A stretch of DNA of 9,369 bases from assembly GCA_044870295.1 (NCBI GenBank), contig JBIOYQ010000212.1, positions 1-9,369 on the forward strand, given 5' to 3'. Positions within the stretch are counted from its first letter, which is position 1. The number at the start of each line of letters is the position of its first letter. Made by a program: the position numbers and the translations under genes. The DNA comes from AC-52 sp044870295. GTDB lineage: Bacteria > Actinomycetota > UBA4738. The notes below the pieces were generated by a model that saw only the letters and a program-made list of their open reading frames with translations, was not told the DNA's origin and searched no databases. This document shows, in pieces, positions 1 to 5,314 of the stretch.

Positions 1-93
1 GATGCTGAAGAGAACTGCCGTCAAGGCGAGTCCGACCGCGCAGGTGCGACGCAGGGCAGCGCTCGTCGAGCCTCCTTCCGGTGGTCCCGGCAC
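1..93 (-). CDS. Possible 5' fragment of a secreted or membrane-anchored protein gene, cut by the window edge
   Basis: Reading leftward from a GTG at 93-91, the frame is open for 31 codons to the window edge. It has a signal-peptide-like layout: a Pro/Gly/Ser-rich start, then a basic pair (LRRT), then a hydrophobic run (CAVGLALTAVLFSI). A strong purine-rich stretch, GGAAGGAGG on the minus strand at about 71-79, lies inside the frame. No ATG, GTG or in-frame TTG follows it at normal spacing, so the start is uncertain; a CTG just before the basic pair is another candidate. The gene would diverge from the rplJ promoter. The protein could be an exported protein or lipoprotein, but no lipobox is visible in the part seen and the family cannot be named. 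It may also be chance. Confidence 0.35.
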   Translation of the reverse strand, partial: MPGPPEGGSTSAALRRTCAVGLALTAVLFSI

Positions 94-163
94 CCTACCT
101 GGTCGGGCATGGAGGGGAAACAGGGAATCCCCTTGATCTGGGTCCAGTCCCCGCTTCCCGGCG

Positions 164-193
164 TTGACGCTGGACTTCGCCACCTCGTAACCT
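164..193 (+). promoter_or_regulatory. Candidate sigma-70-type promoter for rplJL
   Basis: A -35-like TTGACG at 164-169 is separated by 18 bp from TAACCT at 188-193, which keeps the important T1, A2 and T6 of the -10 box. The expected transcription start near 199-201 sits at the beginning of the L10 leader, which supports the assignment. One tension is that the 9-bp inverted repeat at 194-223 would lose its first few bases from the transcript. The real start may therefore lie slightly upstream, or an additional upstream promoter may exist. Confidence 0.45.
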
Positions 194-195
194 GC

Positions 196-262
196 TCTCG
201 CCGCAGACAGCAGGGGCGAGAGCGTAATCCCCGACCACGGGGTACCTGCCGAGGCCAACCGA
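196..262 (+). ncRNA. Ribosomal protein L10 leader (cis-regulatory RNA upstream of rplJ)
   Basis: The segment carries the hallmark elements of the L10 leader: GCAGACAGCAGG at 203-214, TAATCC at 225-230 and CCTGCCGAGG at 245-254, in the conserved order. GCAGG at 210-214 can pair with CCTGC at 245-249. Inside this, CCCCG/CGGGG at 229-233/238-242 forms a small hairpin with an ACCA loop, and CGAAGA/TCTTCG at 260-275 forms another just after. In known systems free L10-L7/L12 complex binds this leader and lowers expression of rplJL, giving autogenous control. It lies about 75 nt upstream of the L10 start codon, as expected. The core assignment is strong; the exact ends are approximate. Confidence 0.85.
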
Positions 263-280
263 AGACGGGTCTTCGCGTTC

Positions 281-308
281 GCCTCCGCTGTTCGCGGAGG
301 CTTTTTTT
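281..308 (+). terminator. Intrinsic terminator in the rplJ leader, probable attenuator
   Basis: GCCTCCGC at 281-288 pairs perfectly with GCGGAGGC at 294-301 around a 5-nt loop, and seven T residues follow at 302-308. This is a textbook intrinsic terminator. It lies between the L10 leader and the rplJ start at 336, so full-length rplJL mRNA requires readthrough. Other bacteria also place a terminator between the L10-binding leader and rplJ, and L10 complex binding is thought to affect mRNA yield there. The 3' arm core CGCGGAGG (293-300) is repeated exactly at 324-331, over the rplJ ribosome-binding site. The 5' arm could therefore pair with either copy. Confidence 0.88.
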
Positions 309-335
309 CGTTGTGGGATCGAACGCGGAGGTCGA

Positions 336-851
336 ATGCCGAAGCCCCAGAAGCAGGAGAAGGTCAAGGAGCTGACCCAACGGTTCAAGGACTCCACCGG
401 GGTCATGCTGGCTGAGTACCGCGGCCTGACCGTCAAGGACATCACCGATCTCCGGCGCTCCCTGCGGGACGTGGGGACGTCGTTCTCGGTGGTGAAGAAC
501 ACCCTCACCAAGCTGGCGGCGAAGGACGCCGGCCTGGAGGAGGTCGTCGAGCTGCTGACCGGTCCGACGGCGGTGGCCTTCACCACGGGCGACGCCGTCA
601 AGGGCGCCAAGGCGGTCCTCGACGCCACCCGGCGGTACCCCGCCCTGGTGGTGAAGGGCGCCGTCATCGACGGGCGAGTGTTCGGGGAGGATCAGGCCCG
701 GGCCCTGGCCACCATCGAGCCCACGGAGGTCTCGCTGGGCAAGATCGCGGGGCTCCTGCAGTCGCCCATCGCCAGGACTGCCTACCTGTTGCAGGCACCG
801 CTGCAGCGCATCGCGTACGCCCTCGCGGAGCGAGGGCGCCAAGCCGCCTAG
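336..851 (+). CDS. rplJ: 50S ribosomal protein L10
   Basis: This 171-residue protein is the base of the ribosomal stalk. Its N-terminal domain binds 23S rRNA beside L11, and its C-terminal helix carries the L7/L12 dimers that recruit translation factors. The conserved N-terminal signature is clear: AEYRGLTVKDITDLRRSLRD at residues 26-45, followed by SVVKNTL at 51-57. Residues 136-170 form a long amphipathic helix (GKIAGLLQSPIARTAYLLQ), the expected L7/L12 dock. Length is normal for the family. The ATG at 336 is preceded by GGAGG at 327-331. rplL follows after 15 nt in the same transcript. An upstream L10 leader and terminator imply autogenous control. A 9-bp hairpin (818-826/830-838, GGA loop) occupies the end of the gene. 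Confidence 0.97.
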   Translation: MPKPQKQEKVKELTQRFKDSTGVMLAEYRGLTVKDITDLRRSLRDVGTSFSVVKNTLTKLAAKDAGLEEVVELLTGPTAVAFTTGDAVKGAKAVLDATRRYPALVVKGAVIDGRVFGEDQARALATIEPTEVSLGKIAGLLQSPIARTAYLLQAPLQRIAYALAERGRQAA

Positions 852-866
852 GAAGGAAGAGGAGAC

Positions 867-1259
867 ATGGCCAAGCAAACCGTTGACGACATCCTCGACG
901 CCATCAAGGAACTCTCGATCATCGAGGCCGCCGAGCTGTCCAAGAAGATCGAGGAGGAGTTCGGCATCCAGGCCGCCGCCCCGATGCAGATGATGGCCGG
1001 AGCGCCCGGCGCCGGTGGCGGCGCGGTCGAGGAAGAGCCCGAGGAGAAGACCGAGTTCGACGTCATCCTCACCGCGGCGGGGGACAAGAAGATCCAGGTC
1101 ATTAAGGAGGTTCGCGCGCTCACCAGCCTCGGCCTGAAGGAGGCCAAGGACCTGGTGGACGGAGCGCCCAAGCCGGTCCTGGAGCGGGTGCCGAAGGAGC
1201 AGGCCGACGCGGCCAAGGAGAAGCTCGAGGCCGCCGGCGGCACCGTCGAGGTCAAGTAG
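867..1259 (+). CDS. rplL: 50S ribosomal protein L7/L12
   Basis: This 130-residue acidic stalk protein binds L10 as dimers and stimulates EF-Tu and EF-G GTPase activity. Three parts are visible. A helical N-terminal dimerisation domain covers about residues 1-33 (VDDILDAIKELSIIEAAELS). A flexible Ala/Gly/Met/Glu-rich hinge covers about 34-60. The highly conserved C-terminal domain runs from EFDVILTAAGDKKIQVIKEV through LTSLGLKEAKDLVDGAPKPV to the end, TVEVK. The start is set by a purine-rich GGAAGGAAGAGGAG at 851-864. It is cotranscribed with rplJ. The usual downstream rpoB is missing: the stop codon is 12 bp from the 3' end of an opposite-strand polysaccharide gene, and no classical terminator with a T tract lies between them. 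Confidence 0.98.
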   Translation: MAKQTVDDILDAIKELSIIEAAELSKKIEEEFGIQAAAPMQMMAGAPGAGGGAVEEEPEEKTEFDVILTAAGDKKIQVIKEVRALTSLGLKEAKDLVDGAPKPVLERVPKEQADAAKEKLEAAGGTVEVK

Positions 1260-1271
1260 CGAAGGAACGAC

Positions 1272-2966
1272 TCAGGGAGCGGCGGGCGTCCCGGCCGGGG
1301 GCCGGGACGGGGCCTCTTCCACCGGCATGCTCGGTGGGAGGGTGGGGCTCAGCACCCGCCGCTTCCGGCGTTTCTTGCCCCAGTCGTCCGTGCCGTCCTG
1401 CGTCCCGTAATACTGGTAGTAGTAGCTGGACGGGTACGCGGTGCTCTGGGAGGGGTCGAAGTTGTTGTACACGATCCCGATGATGCTCGCGCCGGCGTTC
1501 TCCAGCTGATCGCGTGATTGGACCATGGCGGAACGGCTGGAGTGCTCCGCATCGAGCACGAACAGCGTGCCGTCGACCATGGGCGCCATGATCGACGCGT
1601 CGGCCACGGCGAGCACCGGAGGGGTGTCGATCAGGACGAAGTCCGCCACGTCGCGGAGCGACTCGATGAATCGCGCGGCCCGCTGGCTTCCCAGGAGCGC
1701 CGCCGGATCATGTGGGATGAACCCGCCCGTGACCACCCGCAGGTTCGTGATGCCGGGGTCGCGGGCCACCTGGGCCAGGGTGGCGCCCTCCGACAACACG
1801 TTGGACAACCCCATCTCGTTGCGCAGGCCGAAGAAGTTGTGGAGCCGGGGGCGGCGCAGGTCCGCGGAGATCAGGATGACGCGCTTGCCGGACTGCGCCA
1901 GCACGACCGCCAGGTTCGAGGTGGTGGTGGTCTTCCCCTCTCCTCCCATGGAGCTGGTGACCATGAGGACCCGCAGGCTCTGACGCGACGCCATGTACTG
2001 AACGTTCGTCCCCAGCGTGCGGTACGCCTCGCTCACCGGGTTCTTGGGATCGCGTCGCATGATCAGCTGTGCGTCCTCGGAGCGTCGCCAGCCTGGCACG
2101 CGGGGGACCGCGGCGATGACGGGCGCCCCGAGCCGCCGCTCCAGCTCGGCCCGGTTTTTGATCCGGTCGTCCATGCGTTCCCGCAGGAACGCGAACCCGA
2201 TCCCGAGCAGGAGTCCCGCCAGCAGTCCCAGGATCGCGTCCCTCAGCTTTTGCGGGCTGACCGGAGAGCGAGGCGTCTCCGCCCGCTGAACGATCTCGGC
2301 GGCGCCGGACAGCGTGGTCCCCGCGGCCTGCAGGTCGATCAGACGCTGCTGGAGCACGCCGAGCTGTGCCACGGACGTGTCCCGCTGGGACTGCAGGGAC
2401 GCCTGTACGACCGGATCGCTCTCGCCGTCGATCTTCCGGTTGAGGTCGGTGATGTCGGACTGCAGGGTGTTGATGCGCTCCTGCACCGCCCCGGCGGCGG
2501 CCTGGAACTGGTCCAGCGCCTGCGAGGTGCGGAACTCAACGTACGCGGCGGCGAAACCGTTGGCCACGCGCGCCGCGCGGGCGGGATCCGGGTCGGTGTA
2601 GCTGAACAACAGAACCTCGGTGTCGCCGACCACCGAGACCTGCAGCGACCGCAGCAGGTCGTCCACGGACGACTGGAGACGCAGATCGCGCTGGGCGGCC
2701 GCGGCGACGGTTTGGGACGTGGCGAGCTCTCGCTCGGTGTCGAGGTTCGGAGCCTGGGGCAGGGAGACGGAGGTCGCCGTCAGGTTCTGAACGGGCCGCA
2801 CCAGGACCTTGGCGTGCCCCTGGTACATCGGGGTGGCGCGGAAGGAGAAGAACACGGCGGCGACCAGGGCGGCGGCCGCCACCACGGCAACCTCGAACTT
2901 CCGGACCCGCACGACGCGCCAGTACTCGCGAAGGTCGGTGGGGTGTTCCGTTGTGGGTTGTGGCAT
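1272..2966 (-). CDS. Fused Wzz chain-length regulator / BY-family tyrosine autokinase
   Basis: This 564-residue inner-membrane protein is expected to control polymer length and export in Wzy-dependent polysaccharide assembly through cycles of tyrosine autophosphorylation. A Wzz domain spans about 1-265, with transmembrane helices near 24-41 and 244-261, an extracytoplasmic helical region between them (coiled coil about 150-215), and a Pro-rich TPRSPVSPQK before the second helix. The cytoplasmic kinase has Walker A SSMGGEGKTTT (338-348), Walker A' LISADLRRP (365-373) and Walker B FVLIDTPP (443-450). A tyrosine cluster YPSSYYYQYYG (511-521) is the likely autophosphorylation site, followed by basic KKRRKRR (531-537) and a Pro-rich tail. 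In Walker A' the usual first Asp is Ser. I chose the ATG at 2966, with GGAG about 7 nt upstream; a TTG at 3074 would add 36 atypical residues. The gene diverges from the epimerase and converges on rplL. Confidence 0.92.
   Translation of the reverse strand: MPQPTTEHPTDLREYWRVVRVRKFEVAVVAAAALVAAVFFSFRATPMYQGHAKVLVRPVQNLTATSVSLPQAPNLDTERELATSQTVAAAAQRDLRLQSSVDDLLRSLQVSVVGDTEVLLFSYTDPDPARAARVANGFAAAYVEFRTSQALDQFQAAAGAVQERINTLQSDITDLNRKIDGESDPVVQASLQSQRDTSVAQLGVLQQRLIDLQAAGTTLSGAAEIVQRAETPRSPVSPQKLRDAILGLLAGLLLGIGFAFLRERMDDRIKNRAELERRLGAPVIAAVPRVPGWRRSEDAQLIMRRDPKNPVSEAYRTLGTNVQYMASRQSLRVLMVTSSMGGEGKTTTTSNLAVVLAQSGKRVILISADLRRPRLHNFFGLRNEMGLSNVLSEGATLAQVARDPGITNLRVVTGGFIPHDPAALLGSQRAARFIESLRDVADFVLIDTPPVLAVADASIMAPMVDGTLFVLDAEHSSRSAMVQSRDQLENAGASIIGIVYNNFDPSQSTAYPSSYYYQYYGTQDGTDDWGKKRRKRRVLSPTLPPSMPVEEAPSRPPAGTPAAP
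1287..1309. other. GC-rich hairpin just past rplL, inside the 3' end of the kinase gene
   Basis: CGTCCCGGC at 1287-1295 pairs perfectly over 9 bp with GCCGGGACG at 1301-1309, leaving a 5-nt loop. It begins 28 nt after the rplL stop codon and lies in the last codons of the opposite-strand BY-kinase gene (Pro/Ala-rich tail). No U tract follows on the plus-strand transcript, so it is not a standard intrinsic terminator. It could stabilise the 3' end of rplJL mRNA or aid termination. It could also be only a product of the proline-rich coding sequence. Confidence 0.3.
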
Positions 2967-3068
2967 GCCCGGCTCCGGCCGCGCTGGCCCAGTGGTGCAG
3001 TGGTTGGTGTCCCATTGGTCCTCGGCCGCCACAGTGCCGGGCTTTAGGCCAAAAGGCTCGATCAGCGC

Positions 3069-3080
3069 CGCCAATTGGCG
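3069..3080. repeat. 12-bp perfect palindrome, possible operator
   Basis: CGCCAATTGGCG is its own reverse complement. It lies about 100 bp upstream of the kinase ATG, in what would be the 5' leader of that gene, and overlaps the rejected TTG start at 3074. A perfect 12-bp palindrome with an AT centre in GC-rich DNA would suit a dimeric regulator. There is only one copy, so a regulatory role is inference. Confidence 0.35.
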
Positions 3081-3141
3081 CCGGCGGACATCGTCGGCGG
3101 CCGGGACGCAACTGAGGCCTCGACGCGTTTGCCGTGGTCAG

Positions 3142-3170
3142 AGCATGGAAACGGCGCTCGCCACGTTCAA
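3142..3170 (-). promoter_or_regulatory. Weak candidate promoter for the Wzz/BY-kinase gene
   Basis: On the minus strand TTGAAC (3170-3165) is followed after 17 bp by CATGCT (3147-3142), a loose sigma-70-type pair. It would give a leader of about 165-170 nt before the ATG at 2966. The -35 lies within one arm of the inverted repeat at 3165-3187. The -10 match is poor, so this is only a suggestion. Confidence 0.22.
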
Positions 3171-3187
3171 GTTTCCCCCGCTTGAAC
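3165..3187. repeat. Inverted repeat GTTCAAG-N9-CTTGAAC, possible operator
   Basis: Two perfect 7-bp arms at 3165-3171 and 3181-3187 flank a 9-bp pyrimidine-rich centre (TTTCCCCCG). Each arm reads TTGAAC outward on its own strand, so each also contains a -35-like hexamer facing its divergent gene. The layout would allow one regulator to affect both the kinase and the epimerase transcripts. The site sits near the middle of the 334-bp divergent spacer. Function is inferred only from symmetry and position. Confidence 0.4.
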
Positions 3188-3284
3188 CGATACGGGAAGC
3201 AGTTCCTTCGACCGATTCACACCTCGACCATGGATGACTCGATCATGCCGTCAACCGTTATGGCGTGCCTGCCGCTCGTAGTCC

Positions 3285-3291
3285 GGAAGGA
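3285..3291 (+). promoter_or_regulatory. Ribosome-binding site that favours the GTG start of the epimerase gene
   Basis: GGAAGGA at 3285-3291 lies 9 nt before GTG at 3301. The alternative ATG at 3331 has no Shine-Dalgarno-like sequence at normal distance, and the upstream in-frame GTG at 3265 has none either. This decides for 3301, though translation from 3331 would lose only ten residues, none of them in the catalytic domain. Confidence 0.5.
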
Positions 3292-3300
3292 TGCAGTGGG

Positions 3301-4551
3301 GTGGACGATGGTCGGTCGAACGGCTTCGAGATGACCGCTCGCAGGAACGGCAACGGCAACGGGAACGGCCACGCTAACGGCAACGGCCACGCTAACGGCA
3401 ACGGCCACGCCAACGGTCATGGTCGGAAGCGCGACTCCTCGCGGGTCAAGCGCATCGGCTTCGTGTTTGGGACCCGACCGGAGGCCATCAAGCTCGCACC
3501 CGTGATCGCGGCCTGCCGCGAGCTGCCAGGTCTGCAGCCCGTGGTGTGCGTGACCGCGCAGCACCGCGACCTGCTCGATCAGGTTCTCGGGTTCTTCGAG
3601 ATCGAGCCCGACGAGGACCTCAACCTCATGCGCGACGGCCAGTCGCTCGCCGGGTTCGCCTCGAAGGCGCTCGACGCCGTCGGAGCGTGGTTGGAGGGGC
3701 AGCGACTCGACTACGTGCTGGTCCAGGGCGACACCACCAGCGCCTTCATGGGCGCGATGGCCGCGTTCTACCGCCGCGTGCCGGTCGGCCACGTCGAAGC
3801 CGGCCTTCGGACCTACCGCCGCTACGAGCCCTATCCCGAGGAGGCCAACCGGCGCCTGACCGACCATGTCGCCAGCCTCCACTTCGCTCCGACCGAGTTG
3901 GCGGCGTCCAACCTCCGGGCCGAAGGGATCGATGCCGGCACCATCCACATCACCGGCAACACCGTGGTCGATGCCGTCCTTCGCGTTCAGGAGATGGTGG
4001 GGAGGGACGGCCTGGTATCGCCAGTGCCGACGATGCCGAAGCGGCAGCTCGTCACGGCAACCATCCACCGGCGCGAGAACTTCGGCACGCCGCTGCGGAA
4101 GATCTGCGGGGCGCTGGGGTCGCTGGTGGAACGCAACGAGCACGTCGAGGTGATCATCCCCGTGCACCCGAACCCGAACGTGCGCCCGGCGATCATGCGC
4201 GAGCTGGGCGGCAAGGAGCGGGTGCGGCTGATCGAACCACCCAACTATCTGCAGTTCATCGCGCTGCTCATGGCATCCGACATCGTCCTGACCGACTCCG
4301 GCGGCGTGCAGGAGGAAGCGCCGGTCCTCGGCAAGCCAACCCTGGTGCTTCGGCAGGTCACCGAACGTCCCGAGGGCGTGGACGCCGGTGCGGCCCGTGT
4401 GGTCGGTGACGCGCCGGAGACCATCGTCTCCGAGATCGAGCGCCTGCTGGAGGACGACGACTACTACCGGGGCTTCGCTCAGGCCCGGTCCCCGTATGGA
4501 GACGGAAGGGCCTCGGAGCGCATCGCCCACATCCTCCGAGATGCTGTCTGA
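3301..4551 (+). CDS. wecB: UDP-N-acetylglucosamine 2-epimerase (non-hydrolysing), with N-terminal Asn-Gly/His repeat tail
   Basis: The enzyme interconverts UDP-GlcNAc and UDP-ManNAc in the cytosol, supplying ManNAc-type sugars for cell-wall or capsular polymers. From the GTG at 3301 it has 416 residues. Canonical motifs appear in order: GTRPEAIK (57-64), QHRDLLDQ (87-94), QGDTTSA (142-148), HVEAGLRT (164-171), PYPEEANR (177-184), HRREN (256-260), HPNPNVRP (289-296), TDSGGVQEEAP (331-341) and TERPE (354-358). All expected catalytic-region motifs are intact. The unusual part is an added tail of about 45 residues, largely N-G and N-G-H-A-N-G units, ending in basic GRKRDSSRVKR; the family normally starts close to the GTRPE motif. 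The next gene starts inside its last codons (11-nt overlap), implying translational coupling. Identification of the enzyme is very firm; the start codon is not. Confidence 0.95.
   Translation: MDDGRSNGFEMTARRNGNGNGNGHANGNGHANGNGHANGHGRKRDSSRVKRIGFVFGTRPEAIKLAPVIAACRELPGLQPVVCVTAQHRDLLDQVLGFFEIEPDEDLNLMRDGQSLAGFASKALDAVGAWLEGQRLDYVLVQGDTTSAFMGAMAAFYRRVPVGHVEAGLRTYRRYEPYPEEANRRLTDHVASLHFAPTELAASNLRAEGIDAGTIHITGNTVVDAVLRVQEMVGRDGLVSPVPTMPKRQLVTATIHRRENFGTPLRKICGALGSLVERNEHVEVIIPVHPNPNVRPAIMRELGGKERVRLIEPPNYLQFIALLMASDIVLTDSGGVQEEAPVLGKPTLVLRQVTERPEGVDAGAARVVGDAPETIVSEIERLLEDDDYYRGFAQARSPYGDGRASERIAHILRDAV
3346..3417 (+). repeat. In-frame tandem repeat in the epimerase gene (18-bp units built from a 6-bp motif)
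   Basis: Two identical 18-bp units AACGGCCACGCTAACGGC lie at 3364-3381 and 3382-3399. A third at 3400-3417 differs at two positions. The preceding 18 bp (3346-3363) are three AACGGC/G hexamers, so the whole block is 72 bp built on a hexamer. It encodes (NG)3 and then three NGHANG units. Because unit lengths are multiples of three, copy-number change by slippage would lengthen or shorten the tail without breaking the frame. Confidence 0.92.
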
Positions 4552-5314
4552 AGATCCGCGCTCGGAGACGCTGTTCGGCCTTCCGTTTACGCCGACCACA
4601 CTGGGTCAGGCACGCGATCTTCTCCTCGAGGCGCTGGCTGCGGGCCGCCGGCAGCTCGTGTTCACCGCCAATACCGATCACGTCGTGAGGGTGGAACGGC
4701 ATCCCGAGCTGCTCGAGGTCTATCGCGCCGCCGATCTCCTGCTGCCCGACGGCATGCCCGTGGTGTGGGGGTCGCGGATCGTCGGGGCGCCGCTTCCGGA
4801 GCGGGTGACCGGCGTCGACCTGATGGATGAGCTGTGCCGTGCGCTGGCGTCGGCCGGTGGCAGCGTCTACCTGGTGGGCAGCACCGACGACGTCCTCTCG
4901 GCGGCCGCTCGCGCCGCCGCCGCCAGATACCCCGGGCTCCGCGTGGCCGGCGTTCACCATGGGTACTTCGGCCCGGACGAAGAAGACGGCGTCATCGCCG
5001 CCGTCAACGCGAGCGGCGCCGACGCGTTGTTCGTTGGCATGGGGTCCCCCCGGCAGGAGCGATGGGCGGCGAAGCACGCCCGCTCCCTCGGCCCCGGGCT
5101 GGTGGTGTGCGTGGGCGGCACACTGGAGGTCCTGGCAGGGGTGAAGAGGCGGGCCCCTCAGTGGATGCGCCCCGCGGGCCTCGAGTGGGCGTTTCGCCTG
5201 ATCCAGGATCCCGCCCGACTGTGGAAGCGCTACCTGATCGACGACCCCGCGTTCGTCGGCATCCTCCGACGACAACGCCGGTCGCTTCGCCGGAGCACCA
5301 GGAGAGCGGCGTGA
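4541..5314 (+). CDS. WecG/TagA/CpsF family glycosyltransferase (GT26)
   Basis: Members transfer N-acetylmannosamine, its uronic acid or related sugars to undecaprenyl-linked acceptors at the inner face of the membrane, as in TagA (wall teichoic acid) and WecG (enterobacterial common antigen). At 257 residues the length is typical. Family blocks are in order: FTANTDHVVR (41-50), LLLPDGMPVVWG (67-78) with the catalytic-type Asp70, ERVTGVDLMDEL (87-98), VYLVGS (109-114), ALFVGMGSPRQERW (162-175), CVGGTLEVLAG (190-200), and RRAPQWMRPAGLEWAFRL (203-220) with a basic tail that in the family aids membrane contact. The ATG at 4541 overlaps the epimerase stop by 11 nt and has only a weak ribosome-binding site, so coupling is likely. 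Its place right after a UDP-ManNAc-forming enzyme supports ManNAc as donor; the precise donor and acceptor are not shown. Confidence 0.93.
   Translation: MLSEDPRSETLFGLPFTPTTLGQARDLLLEALAAGRRQLVFTANTDHVVRVERHPELLEVYRAADLLLPDGMPVVWGSRIVGAPLPERVTGVDLMDELCRALASAGGSVYLVGSTDDVLSAAARAAAARYPGLRVAGVHHGYFGPDEEDGVIAAVNASGADALFVGMGSPRQERWAAKHARSLGPGLVVCVGGTLEVLAGVKRRAPQWMRPAGLEWAFRLIQDPARLWKRYLIDDPAFVGILRRQRRSLRRSTRRAA

Larger units (their letters stand above)
2967..3300. promoter_or_regulatory. 334-bp divergent intergenic region between the kinase and epimerase genes
   Basis: I see no convincing gene in this stretch. It must hold the promoters for the two divergent polysaccharide transcripts. Two inverted repeats stand out, at 3069-3080 and 3165-3187, and are listed separately. 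The part from about 3135 to 3265 is noticeably less GC-rich than the coding regions, as expected for control DNA. Short open frames across it show no family features, and the frame leading into the epimerase is closed by a TGA at 3235-3237. Confidence 0.6.

Noticed and set aside
21..878. Minus-strand frame of 285 codons spanning the L10 leader and rplJ
   Set aside because: It runs through a conserved RNA leader, an intrinsic terminator and a certain L10 gene, and its translation has no recognisable domain.
1518..3047. Long plus-strand open frame of about 500 codons opposite the BY-kinase gene
   Set aside because: It is the antisense shadow of a clear Wzz/BY-kinase. Its translation is rich in Arg/Gly/His/Asp with no family motif, as expected for reading GC-rich codons backwards.
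2967..3074. N-terminal extension of the BY-kinase to a TTG at 3074
   Set aside because: The extra 36 residues do not resemble Wzz N-termini. The ATG at 2966 has a Shine-Dalgarno-like GGAG and gives the usual short cytoplasmic stretch before the first membrane helix.
3134..3334. Small plus-strand ORF in the divergent spacer as a leader peptide gene
   Set aside because: No ribosome-binding site, no recognisable composition or attenuator structure, and it overlaps the start of the epimerase gene out of frame.
3346..3417. CRISPR-like or regulatory iteron reading of the 18-bp repeats
   Set aside because: Units are directly adjacent with no spacers, lie in frame within a coding sequence, and reduce to a 6-bp Asn-Gly codon repeat.
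3217..4599. Minus-strand open frame opposite the epimerase, with a Val-Ala repeat
   Set aside because: Antisense shadow of the epimerase gene; the Val-Ala repeat is merely the reverse reading of the Asn-Gly/His minisatellite.
4834..5310. Upstream extension of the plus-strand GT4 gene inside the GT26 gene
   Set aside because: The frame is open only because of high GC. The extra sequence is Arg/Pro-rich noise overlapping a clear GT26 gene, and the GTG at 5311 has a good ribosome-binding site and GTGA coupling.
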